64,000 bases of DNA. Source: Theocolax elegans (taxonomy: Eukaryota > Arthropoda > Insecta > Hymenoptera > Cerocephalidae). A program made the position numbers and the translations under genes. The notes under the pieces are model-generated. The model saw only the letters and a program-made list of their open reading frames with translations, did not search any database and had not been told where the DNA came from. The DNA is taken from assembly GCA_026168455.1 (NCBI GenBank), contig CM047430.1, positions 9,928,848-9,992,847 of the forward strand, in the 5' to 3' direction. Below are positions 22,869-32,461 of this stretch, one piece after another (within the stretch, counting starts at the first letter, position 1; each line of letters starts with the position of its first letter).

Positions 22869-23132
22869 TCATTGCGTAACATTTTTTCTAATACAATTTT
22901 TAGTCTCATTATCAATTTCACTGTATTCGAACAATTGTTCTATGTTTTTAATAGTATCTATTATATTTTGTTTATTTAAATTTGTCGTCTTACTGAATTT
23001 ATGTCCTAAAGAGACTGTATCTACTATATCTAAAGGAATGTTTAAGTTTGTTAAATTAATAAAATATTTATTTTTAATATTGTTATTTAAGTTGAGTGTA
23101 TTAGAAAAATTGTTTGATTTTTTTATTCGCAT
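22869..23132 (-). pseudogene. N-terminal fragment of the Penelope polyprotein
   Basis: An 87-residue Asn/Lys/Ile-rich open frame (NFSNTLNLNNNIKNKYFINL, then TVSLGHKFSK), separated from the RT by the solo LTR. Penelope proteins have a lineage-variable N-terminal segment that commonly includes an S-LG--F pattern like the one here. It ends in TAA at 22,869-22,871, so the original reading frame across the insertion point is also broken. Confidence 0.55.
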
Positions 23133-23159
23133 TTTTTCCCTGTTTTCATTTTTACACTA

Positions 23160-23792
23160 ACAATTTTCAAATTTAATTTAAGATTTTTTATTAAGCATAT
23201 ATTTAAATTCCTTTATACTGTCATTTAGTCGATTATAAAATTCTTTAGTAATTTGTATTAGAAGTAGTTTATTAATACTTATAAAAAATTATTAATTTTA
23301 TTTTATAAAAACGATATATAAATATTAATATCTTGAATTTCGACATTTAAGATTTTCCTTTGAAGTATAAAATATTATTTTTCATTTTTTATTTCGCTGT
23401 ACGGATAATGAAGGTTATATGTTTTAAATTATTAGAAATATTATACAAATGTTTAGGAAAAATATCAAACCGTCTGCCTTTTAATAAAAATATCCTCTGT
23501 GACTCAGCTTTACTTATTCTCTTCTGTAAATCTGTTACCCTCTTCATGTCATATGTGATGTATTCTCCAAACGTATTCGCAATGTACTTGTAGAATATCA
23601 TGTCTTGACTTTCTACAAGTACTTGACTTGACTTTCACCTTCGTTGGTATAGAGCATTGTAGTAGGATACGATTTTCAATCGAAATCCGAATTATATATA
23701 GATGTATATTTTGTCATCCAATGTCAAACAATCTATAATTGTTTATGTACATTCAAATATTTTCGTTTTTGCAAATGAAGGTATAGCCTAAA
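23160..23792. other. AT-rich 5' part of the Penelope-like element
   Basis: No convincing gene. Open frames at about 23,360-23,600 (70-77 codons, both strands) lack recognisable motifs; the minus-strand one (KRVTDLQKRISKAESQRIFL) is hydrophilic and could be degraded Penelope N-terminal coding. Confidence 0.35.
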
Positions 23793-23820
23793 GAGGATGA
23801 TGAAAAGTCATCGAAACGTC
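23793..23820 (+). ncRNA. Hammerhead-ribozyme-like motif
   Basis: GGATGATGA, then AAAGTCAT, then CGAAACGTC resembles the minimal hammerhead core (CUGAUGA, short stem II, CGAAAC, cleavage after GUC) known from Penelope-like elements. Stem II would be only TGA/TCA, and the first core bases deviate (GGATGA for CTGATGA). It lies on the strand opposite to the RT. It is either a degenerate ribozyme or a chance match in the right neighbourhood. Confidence 0.35.
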
Positions 23821-23870
23821 GCCATCTAATTAAATATATGGTTTATTCACAAAGATCGAGAAACCTTAGT

Positions 23871-24325
23871 TTTAAATATAATTATTTATATATTTATATA
23901 ATTTTAATCATTATAAATAATTATTTATTATTATCTATATATAGAAACAAACTTATATTAATATTTAGTAAATAAAACGAGTGAAAAGTTTTGTACTAAG
24001 CAAAAAAGAAAAAGGAAAAATTTGAACGAAAGGAGTCAAATTTCCCTTTTTTTATAACTACAGACCAGTTGGTCAACCATTTACCCAGGCATCTGTTTTA
24101 TTTTAACTGATTTTATGGCTTAAAGATGTTTATGTCGCTTTACTTGGGTTTTTCCCACAAAGCTGTTCACTCGTATACTATATTTCATATTGAGTTTACA
24201 TATAAGAACTCCTATACATATATTTATAAATTGAAGATTATATATGTATAGTTGCTAGATGTGACAGTTCCTTAATACTTCGATATCGATCTAATCAAGG
24301 TCGTAGAGTTTTCCTTTTGTTTCAG
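23871..24325. other. AT-rich spacer
   Basis: No gene is seen. The last part is T-rich (CCTTTTGTTTCAG), a good polypyrimidine tract and 3' splice site for the segment that follows. Confidence 0.45.
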
Positions 24326-24452
24326 GTGCAGCTGTTGCAGTCGCGGATCTTCTACGGACACCATAGGACACTACCCGCACCTCTAGACGCGTAACTGTTA
24401 CACAAGGAACGACCACCTGTTCAGGAGTCCAACAACCGCATAGAGGGAGCAG
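24326..24452 (+). other. Candidate internal exon, probably noncoding
   Basis: The 127-bp GC-rich segment is bounded by TTCCTTTTGTTTCAG on the left and GTAAGTGTCG on the right, both strong splice signals. All three frames contain stops, so if transcribed it would be a UTR or long-noncoding-RNA exon. The contrast with the AT-rich flanks supports a real exon, but no promoter or polyadenylation site can be tied to it. Confidence 0.35.
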
Positions 24453-25429
24453 GTAAGTGTCGCGTCCCGACGAAAATTATATTATTATTTTTCGTAACAA
24501 GTACTGCGTAGTTCAGAATAAAATTACGGCGTAGAAGACTAACAAAATAAGGTTGATAAGGAATGATTCTGAGTAAATGCAGTAATATAAAATATAATTT
24601 ATAGAGCTAAGGGACAGATTAATTTACGAGTGTTTCAAACGAAAAAGAGACTGATAAGTAGAGTTGAAGATATTATTCAAAGCCAATACGCTGTCACACC
24701 GCACTGGGGATCAGGGTACGGGTGATAAAGTCTATATCAGTCACAAAAATAAGAGAATTTTTTAACTAATACAGATTAATTACACGGTTTTCAGTCGCGT
24801 TCGCGGCTATATTTAACGGCTGCTAGCTATTAACAATTAAGCGTAATTAATTATAGCGTAATTATGGCTCGCATTTTGGCTCGAATTTTGGCTCGTAAGA
24901 ATTATTCGCACGGCGATATAATGAAGAAGCGATCGAATATCCGCTCGATCGACAAAAATGGCGACGCCAGCCACGTGTGCGGATACGCGCGAAAAGGGGA
25001 ATAGCGGCACACACACTTTATGAGAAGAGGAATATGGGTATAGGATAGCACGTTTGCACGAACCTTGCACGGCGAACTTTCTCTCTCTCTCTAGGTTGCC
25101 CCGGATGCACACTCTCACAGGCTCTTTCTCTCGTAAAACGGCAAAACGGTTCACACAAAATGCCTCGTTGCGTCCGCTCACGGCCGTGTTCCCGAGTTCT
25201 CTGCCTTCGTCCTGCGAGAGCGCCGCGCGCATGCGTCGCGACCGTCTCCGCGCAGTGCGAGCGCGGCTTTATAGCGAGAGCGGCTTGATGTTGTTGTCGG
25301 CGTTCCGCTGTGCTGTTCGTTCGAGACGACGACGACGAGGACGAGTTTGCGACGACGAGGCTGCTGTTTGGTAATTATTACCCCGTTCCTTGTTAATTAT
25401 CGACTATTCGATCTATTAGTTGGTTTCAG
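24453..25429. other. Intron-like AT-rich DNA then CpG-rich block
   Basis: From 24,453 to about 24,850 it is AT-rich with no gene. From about 24,900 to 25,370 it is CpG-rich, with a CT run (about 25,078-25,092). Frames of 106-131 codons occur on opposite strands over each other, have no domain and look like high-GC by-products. A CpG-island promoter or an LTR is possible; I found no terminal repeats. Confidence 0.35.
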
Positions 25430-25581
25430 GTGGACGGCGAACCTTACTGTCGGCGTATATGAGTATGTGTCGCTTTCTCTGTCTCTCTCTATTTTATGGC
25501 TTCTTGGCTGCTGAGACGTCTCTTCTCGACGTCGACTCCGGATGTTGTTCCTCGGGTCTACTGTGCGGCTGCTATTACACG
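25430..25581 (+). other. Second candidate exon
   Basis: GTTGGTTTCAG precedes and GTAAGAAGT follows this 152-bp GC-rich stretch. One frame is open across it (MSMCRFLCLSLFYGFLAAET), hydrophobic and signal-peptide-like, but it runs into the intron-like sequence without a recognisable continuation. Further possible acceptor sites lie at 25,752 (CTTTACAG) and about 25,913 (TTTCTCCAG). Confidence 0.3.
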
Positions 25582-26014
25582 GTAAGAAGTAACTTGGCAG
25601 GTGCCTTGCTATTTAGTTAGTATATGTGAGCAATGCTTATGCTCACATAACCTCTAACCCTGGCTCCTATACACCTCTACTCCTGTACACAGTCTTGTGT
25701 ACTCCTATCTGTTCCTTAGTATTGAAAACATACTTATTAATATGCTTTACAGGTTGATCTTCCTGTACGAGTTTTGTTGCTGCTGTGGAGCTCTACGGAG
25801 GCTACTACGGATATGCTGCTGTGATTGCTACAAGAGCCGTCTTCCTTATGCTTTGGACCTTGGTGTCCTGTCCATGTTCCTGTGTTGACTTCATACTCAG
25901 CTGATTTCTCCAGGCTCTCCGAGTGCTGTTCGCCCTGTACGTGGCCTCTTGGTGGCTACTGGTCTTCTCGACTCCTGGATGTGCTGGCTCCGCTTCAGTT
26001 CCAGGGTGTACCTT
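25582..26014. other. Mixed-composition DNA, no gene assigned
   Basis: Moderately GC-rich with short frames (63-85 codons) on both strands. The plus-strand frame at 25,697-25,888 is Cys/Leu/Tyr-rich without a domain. It may be the 3' exons of the candidate noncoding transcript. Confidence 0.3.
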
Positions 26015-26156
26015 GTTCGGTGTTAGGCATGTTTTTATAGGGTTTAGGGAATTATATTCCATAATGAGTAGTTAGGGATATGTGTGCTCGGTGCTAGGCA
26101 TGTTATATATAGGATTTAGGTAAATATATTGGATAATGGGTAGGTAAGGATGTGTG
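26015..26156. repeat. Two-unit tandem repeat, about 70 bp each
   Basis: Units start at 26015 (TGTTCGGTGTTAGGCATG) and 26085 (TGCTCGGTGCTAGGCATG) and share a GGRTTTAGG segment, an ATTCCATAATG/ATTGGATAATG segment and a GATRTGTGTGCTCG end. They are diverged by several substitutions. No coding. Confidence 0.7.
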
Positions 26157-26725
26157 TGCTCGCTTTGCACCATGACAGGCACACTTGCCTTGTCACAACG
26201 CATATAAGTGGGATCGCCGGTAGTGAGCTCGAAACAAAGGGTTGCGCAAGAGATTTTTGTACTGCACTATAAAATTAATGCTCGGAGATGAGCCGGCGAT
26301 GGGAAACATGGACTAGAAAACTCGAGCATTAGAAGGAAGTAATAAATTAAGCCGTTTTCTGGGTAATGTCGCAGTAATAAAAGGGGGACAGCAAATTCTC
26401 CGAATTAACTACGACGCGATACAGAAAATGCATGGAATTCGATCATTTTTGATCACGCACATCTAACGGTCCAATCGGGTGCAAGCACAGAAAAATCGAG
26501 AACTACTTACGCAATTTCCATCTAAAGCAAAACGTAAGACAAGGACAGATGCATAGATTTTTAGGGTATATAAATAGGACCGAGAACAGACACAGCTACT
26601 CCTAGTTTTTCGTCTAAAGATTTCGTAAGGCGAAACTCTGCCAGTCAACTCGTTGATTTTTATCCGAGAGCGTGGCTCTACTACTCGGACTTTAAATTTT
26701 TGATTTGATTAAAGGTCTTTGCGAT
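26157..26725. other. Spacer, no gene seen
   Basis: Mixed-composition sequence. The only frame is 61 codons on the minus strand (26,463-26,648), Cys/Ser/Arg-rich and not recognisable. Confidence 0.45.
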
Positions 26726-27091
26726 ATGGGTAGTAACCGTAGAAGCCATGGTGTTGCAAAGCACGCTCTTTTGTTTATGTTAGATAGTATTAATGCTTCA
26801 AATCCATGGCCTCAAATAATATGGTTTGGTTTCAATGAAAATGGCGCTTCTGCAGATGACCTTTCAAGTATTTTAAATTAAATTATAGTTTTACTGCGTA
26901 GTAATGGAGCAGATCTGCGTTTAACTGTATGTGACCAAGGTAGTGCTAATCGCAAATTGTTTAGTAATTTAAAAATAACTTCTTTAAATCCTTATTTTTT
27001 CGTTAATGAAATCAAAATTTTTGCATGTTTCGATTGGCCTCATCTTATTAAACGACTGATTGCTCAATTAAGGGGATGTCGGATGGTCTAA
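26726..27091 (+). pseudogene. P-element/THAP9-type transposase fragment
   Basis: P-element transposases cut and paste DNA with an RNase H-like fold interrupted by a GTP-binding insertion. The translation has the family's central pattern: HALLFMLDSINASNPWPQ; then VLLRSNGADLRLTVCDQGSA, with the conserved CDQGS that carries a catalytic Asp; then LNPYFFVNEIKIFACFDWP and PHLIK, the conserved stretch that follows in this family. One TAA interrupts the frame after SSILN (about 26,880). The sequence leaves the family pattern soon after PHLIK, at about 27,068, and the frame ends at 27,091, beside the first base of the giant inverted repeat that can be matched in the window. Neither the N-terminal THAP finger nor the C-terminus is present. 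Confidence 0.75.
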
Positions 27092-27492
27092 AACGATGTT
27101 ACGCAGGTCGGTAATTAGTCCGGGCGCTGAGGGGGGTTTCGTGGCCACTTTTTGTCCCCTCGGGAACTTTTCGTATTTGTATGTTTTTTGGATCGTAGAA
27201 ACCGAATTTCTCCCATTTTGAGATATGGCCCATTTTTAATAAAAATACCGAATTTTTTAAGTTTTTCGGAAAATTGACCTTATTTAATGCAAGAATGACT
27301 TTTTATATTATATAAGTATATATTTTTTGTAATAATTACGTACATAAATAGTTATTTTACCGTGAAACAACCCAATAAAAAAAGAAACTCAAATAAAAAG
27401 GCTTAGCAAGCGCGCTCTTTTCTTATGCAGTAGGTGTAATCCGCACTTTTTAAATGTAATATAAGCACATTCATACGCTCATATATATATAT

Positions 27493-27910
27493 GGGCTATT
27501 TCACGTTAAGTGGTACGATGAAAATTTTAAATCGCTCCAAAATTTGAGAACAGGCTGGAAATATCTTCCAGAAGATAGAAAAAAAATTTTAGGTGCTAAA
27601 AATAATTTGCCTACGAGTTATTCCACTATGAAAAATGGAAATTTTTCAATTTTTTAGAAAAATTGCTATTTTCAAAGCCATTTATCTCAAAATCAATTGA
27701 TTTTTTTGAAAAAACATTACAAATAACTTTTGTTCAAAAAAAATTAAAATTTTTCACTTTTTGAGGTTAGAATCAATGTTGGTAAAATTGTTTCTATCAC
27801 TTAACAATTCTGACCTGTCTTCTGGGAAATAACTCTATTTTTTACGATAAAAATGGTGTGGTTTAAAATTTTGGCCAGACGTGTTTATCTGAAATTATCC
27901 ATAAACATAT
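27493..27910. mobile_element. Chimeric fold-back MITE (A-type left, B-like right)
   Basis: It starts with the MITE-A terminus (GGGCTATTTCACGTTAAG) after an ATAT run and follows the A arm to about 27,738. It then switches to AATTTTTCACTTTTTGAGG, a segment characteristic of MITE-B. Its right end (GGTTTAAAATTTTGGCCAGA, then CTGAAATTATCCATA) has the B-like terminal layout but a diverged sequence. It is shorter than either parent (about 420 bp). Confidence 0.65.
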
Positions 27911-28805
27911 ATTGTGACAATGTGCTTCGCACATGTCAACATGATTGAATGCTATTTGAAACTAAAGGGAATACCTACCTACCCGAATAGCTAAGCAACT
28001 ATATATTTAAACATATCTACTCATATAACTTCAACCTTTCCCTATATCTACCTACCCGCACTGGATCTAAGTCCTACCTACCTTCACAATCCTAATAACC
28101 CTTCCCAAATTTCACTAACACACATTAGCACTGGAAATATAAGTAAGCTGAAACGACTAGCGAGAATCCAGATTATCATCAGGACCAGTCTAGGCACCAG
28201 TTGAGGGAGGTCTGGAATCAGCACACAGGGCTTCAAAAAGAGCTATCCTCAACCCAGGGTGTCCGGAGTCAGCATGCAGGCAGTTAATCCGCTGTGAAGA
28301 TAATACCATTTATTTTAGTATATGCTAGTGGTATGTAGGAGAAGAACACAAGGAACACATCCAACTGTATCTTAATATCACAGCCGTATCTGAGTATGAC
28401 AGTTGTATGTTAGGAGAAACAAGGCTGAATTGAGGTTATGTTTGTGTGCACAAATTAGGTGTATAGTAGATAACGAATTAACCTGTTGATACAAACGCAT
28501 ATCAGCACCACCCCAGGACATAAAGAATTACCTGGAGATTTTACATGGAATAGCTGTGGCGACCTTGGTGTTCGGCGTCATCAAGTGAAGCAAAATAGTG
28601 GCAGCTCCAGGTAACGAGGTTGGCGGGACAGCAACGTAGTCGACTTCGCGCCTGAATCTTGCGTCATTATAATTAGTTAACAAGCTGGGATTATAAACGA
28701 GATTATTACCTTAAGAAAATATCAGGTACGACGTCCAAGTGAAGAGAATATTAGCCAGCAGCAGGATAACAGCCACATCGAGGTGCACAAACGCGGTCCA
28801 CCGAG
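27911..28805. other. Moderately GC stretch without an assignable gene
   Basis: It contains three CCTACCTACC-type motifs (about 27,976-28,082) and a stretch at 28,140-28,800 with balanced composition. On the minus strand there are AG acceptors and GT donors that could delimit short exons; the mirrored copy has an 82-codon frame at 62,736-62,984 (LTPTPWVEDSSFCKPCVLIP). No domain is recognisable. It may be a noncoding transcript like the one suspected at 24.3 kb, or part of an unknown element. Confidence 0.3.
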
Positions 28806-28884
28806 TATTTTGCGCTACTTTTTACGTGTCTTTATCGAGCCAAAAGTTGCGCCATAAATTGCGCTACTATATTGAAAATTTGAA

Positions 28885-28930
<46 letters not shown>

Positions 28931-31170
28931 ATTTTATAATAGAAAATGCCTTAAGATCTTTTTTATGTGATTTACAATTGCAATTTTCAATATGAATCCA
29001 ACTTTAAAAAATTTCTAATATTTTGATGAATGCAATCAAATAAAAAAAATGCATATTAATAAAGTTATATTTATTTATTTAACTAAAAGCTCCAAATTTT
29101 GAAAGACAAGATTTTTTGTTTTAAACTCTTACCTCGAGGTTTTTCCAAATTCAAGATGGCAGCATCCAAGATGGTAATATACATAGGAGAATATTTTTTG
29201 ATATTTCGATATTATTAAATAAACAATGTTTTATGATGAATGTTTATCAACATTGGACATACGGCGTAGTTTTTACCATTTCAAGATGGCGGACCCAATA
29301 TAGCGGCAAAAAATTTGGCAAATTCTTCGATTTTTATGAAATTCGATTTACAGGGATTTCTTGGATCGCTGATTACGAAATCGTTATCAGTTTTTACAAA
29401 TTCAAGATGGCGGACCCAATATAGCGGCAAAAAATTTTGCAAATTGTTGAATTTCTATAAATTTTGATTTACAGGGGTTTCTTGGGACGCTGATTACAAA
29501 TACGTTATCACTTTCAACAAATTCAAGATGGCGGACCCAATATAGCGGCAAGAAATTTTGCAAATTGTTGGATTTCTATGAAATCAAAAGGCGCGATAGC
29601 GCCTGGACGCAAGTATGCAGGCGCGTAAGCCCTTATTATACAGCTAACTAACCCCTCATATTTTTTATATTTTCGTACATTTAAAATTATATTTGATTTA
29701 CAGGGGTTTTCTGTGTCGCTGGTTACAAATTCGTTGTTAGTTTTTATTTACATATTCAAGATAGCATAGAAACCAATATGGTGACCACAAGTTCTATTTA
29801 TGTTAAATTTAGTTTAAAAGGTTTTTTGGGCCACGGATTACGGATCCGTAATGATGACTTATGTGCAGCATGCTTTTCCTCCTGAAATAAATAGTCATAA
29901 ATATTCCTCAACGAAAATATTAAAAGTAAACAAAACAAAGAAATTACAAAAAAAACTTACTGACTTACGTGTATTTTTCATGCGATGTGAGCTGAAAAAC
30001 GTGACTCCTTGGCTAACCGACGTAAAATCAGCGACCTATAAACTTAATTTAAAGAAAACTATAAGACAAAAACACAACTGGATTATGTTATATACTTTTA
30101 AAATTTTTGTGTTCTTTTGTTTAGAAGCAAATAATGTAAAGTAAGAAAAAAGAAAATATATATTATTACTTTTTATATTTAAATAAAATGTTCTGATGAT
30201 ATTTAAGGAAATAGGCATATTTTTATATAAAATACGTTTTATTAAGGCCGTATATAAAATATAATAAAAATACAAATATTTCGATGGAAGCCAGCCATTA
30301 AATCATAATCATATATTTTAAGTAAAAATAAATCAGTTTACAATTTTAATAAATAGTAAATTATATGTAGATAATTTAAGAGTGCAATTTTTTTAGGTAC
30401 TGGTATAATGAATTTTTGTTCATTGATGTCAATTAATACGCATATTCTCCATATCTGTTCTGTTCTAATACAAATTTCGTTGCTGCTGCAACGTCTCGAA
30501 TTATACTTGAGTAATGATTCAAAGTTGCTTTATAACCTGACAAATAGATATTTCTTTATCATTAACATCTACAACGAAGTCTATTAACGAATAATAATAA
30601 CTAACGAATTATTATAACGAATTCGTAATCAGTGATCCAAGAAATCCCTGTAAATCGAATTTCATAAAAATCGAAGAATTTGCCTAAGTTCTTGCCGCTA
30701 TATTGGGTCCGCCATCTTTTAAATGGTAAAAACTCCGCCGTATGTCCAATGTTGATAAACATTCATCATAAAACATTGATTATGGAATAATATCGAAATA
30801 TCAAAAAATTTTCTCATATATATATTACCATCTTGGATGCTGCCGTCTTGAATTTGGAAAAACCTCGAGGTAACAGTTTAAAACAAAAAATCTTGTCTTT
30901 CAAAATTTGGAGCTTTTAGCTAAATAAATAAATATACCTTTATTAAAATGCATTTTTTGTATTTGATTGCATTCATCAAAATATTAGAAATTTTTTAAAG
31001 TTGGATTCATGTTGAAAATTGCAATTGAAAATCACATAAAAAAGATCTTAAGGCATTTTCTATTATAAAATTATATAAATATTTATATATATATATTCAA
31101 ATTTTCAATATAGTAGCGCAATTTATGGCGCAACTTTAGGCTCGATAAAGACACGTAAAAAGGTGCGCAA
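28806..31170. mobile_element. 2.4-kb fold-back element with 0.57-kb arms
   Basis: The left arm (28,806-29,385) and right arm (30,612-31,170) are inverted copies. The ends carry TTTACGTGTCTTTATCGAGC and TTGCGCCATAAATTGCGC next to a TA run. The core (29,386-30,611) holds the rest of a tandem repeat, a short GC hairpin (GGCGCGATAGCGCC at about 29,590) and AT-rich sequence with frames below 100 codons. No transposase is visible, so it is non-autonomous. Confidence 0.85.
29279..29600 (+). repeat. 121-bp tandem repeat containing AAGATGGCGGACC
   Basis: Units start at 29,279, 29,400 and 29,521. Each begins TTCAAGATGGCGGACCCAAT, continues ATAGCGGCAA and holds a GATTTACAGGG segment about 70 bp in. The third unit breaks off at about 29,580, before the GC hairpin. 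The repeat straddles the inner end of the left arm of the fold-back element. The motif resembles the YY1/Pho binding consensus (an inference). Confidence 0.85.
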
Positions 31171-31392
31171 AAAGTTGCATCAAAAGTTGCGTCAAAAGTT
31201 ACGCTATTAATTGCGCATACATTTTCAGTAGGATTCCTATTTATTAAAATTGAGCAGAATTGCTAATTTTGTAGCAAAAAGATTTTCGGTTTTAAAATAG
31301 CCCTTTATAGAATATTCAGCTCTTTTAAACAGTGCAACAGTTTTTTCCCGGATTTTTAAATCGATATGAAACGCAGAATATTGCTTCGATAG

Positions 31393-31443
31393 TCTACGGG
31401 GACCGTGCGTACGATAGCCCTAAATCGTGCACGCTCCCCGTAC
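31393..31443. repeat. Satellite hairpin 1
   Basis: TCTACGGGGACCGTGCGTAC pairs with its downstream complement (CGTGCACGCTCCCCGTA) across an eight-base loop, with mismatches. The stem is about 20 bp with a two-base bulge. The most degenerate of the three. Confidence 0.85.
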
Positions 31444-31747
31444 ACCTACCGCAGTAGAAAATTATAAATATTTCAATTTTATTAATTCTATTATCGCAGA
31501 TATTTGTAATTCAGGTTTGTGTGTATCTTTTTACTAACATAATTGAAAATTTGCTAGTGGATGACAAGAAATTAACGAAAACAGATATTTACTATTTATT
31601 AAAATTTAGCAGAATTGCTAATTTCGTCGCAAAAAAATGTTCAGTCTCTAAATTACGTTTTATAGAATATATGCCTCTACTAAACAGTGCATCCGATTTT
31701 TCCCGAATTATTAAATCGATATGAAACGCAGAATATTGCTTCGATAG

Positions 31748-31799
31748 TATACGGGGACCGTGCGCACGATAGCCGTAAATCGTGCACGGTCCCCGTAGA
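31748..31799. repeat. Satellite hairpin 2
   Basis: TACGGGGACCGTGC, bulge GC, ACGAT, loop AGCCGTAA, then ATCGT and GCACGGTCCCCGTA. The stem is 19 bp apart from the bulge. Confidence 0.9.
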
Positions 31800-32103
31800 C
31801 CTACCGCAGTAGAAAATTATAAATATTTCACTTATATTAATTCTATTCTCGCAGATTTTTTGTAATTCGGGTTTGTGTGTATCTTTTTACTAAAATAATT
31901 GAAAATTCGCCAGTAGAAGACAAGAAATTAACCAGAACAAAAATTTACAAATTAGTAAAATTTAGCACAATTGCTAATTTCTTCGCAAAAAAATTTTCAG
32001 TCTCTAAATAACGTTTTATAGAATATTTGTCTCTACTGAAGAGTGCAACTGATTTTTCCCGGATTTTTAAATCGATATGAAACGCAGAATATTGCTTCGA
32101 TAG

Positions 32104-32155
32104 TCTACGGGGACCGCGCGCACGATAGGCGTAAATCGTGCACGGTCCCCGTAGA
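32104..32155. repeat. Satellite hairpin 3
   Basis: TCTACGGGGACCGCGC, bulge, ACGAT, loop AGGCGTAA, ATCGT, GCACGGTCCCCGTAGA. One C/A change in the left arm of the stem relative to hairpin 2. Confidence 0.9.
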
Positions 32156-32461
32156 CGTACCGCAGTAGAATATTGTAAATATTACACATTTATTAATTCT
32201 TTTCTCGCAGATTTTTTGTAATTCGGCTTTGTGTGTATCTTTTTACTAAAATAATTGAAAATCGGCTAGTCGATGATAAGAAATGCACCTGAACAGAGAT
32301 TCATGTAAAGAAACAAATTTAAAATATGTATGTTAGACATGGCATCCAATTACAAGCTCTAAATATATGGCGGCCAGCTCCATGTGTCTTGAAATTAGTA
32401 AAAAAAAATATAAACGTGATTGCATATAACATGAAATATGTATATAATTTTCAATGTATAA

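Larger units (their letters stand above)
20060..23870 (-). mobile_element. Penelope-like element, split by a solo LTR
   Basis: The minus strand carries, 5' to 3', an Asn/Lys-rich N-terminal region (23,132-22,869), the solo LTR insertion (22,838-21,776), the reverse transcriptase (about 21,775-20,570) and a C-terminal GIY-YIG-type endonuclease (about 20,560-20,080). RT of the YVDD type joined to GIY-YIG is diagnostic of Penelope-like elements. The outer 5' limit is put near a hammerhead-like motif at 23,793-23,820. Both boundaries are approximate. Confidence 0.8.
31233..32290. repeat. 355-bp satellite-like tandem repeat, three units
   Basis: Three head-to-tail units with a period of 355-356 bp, recognised by AGCAGAATTGCTAATTT, ATCGATATGAAACGCAGAAT, the hairpin and CGCAGTAGAA. 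Frames within units encode similar Lys/Ile/Phe-rich peptides but carry no start-to-stop gene common to all units. Mirrored in the right arm at about 58,800-59,860. Confidence 0.9.

Noticed and set aside
24837..25374. Overlapping 106- and 131-codon frames
   Set aside because: Opposite-strand frames over the same CpG-rich block with no recognisable sequence; neither has support as a gene.
31233..32290. CRISPR-like array
   Set aside because: Regular spacing of a hairpin repeat was considered, but the 355-bp units are near-identical throughout with no unique spacers, and the genome is eukaryotic.
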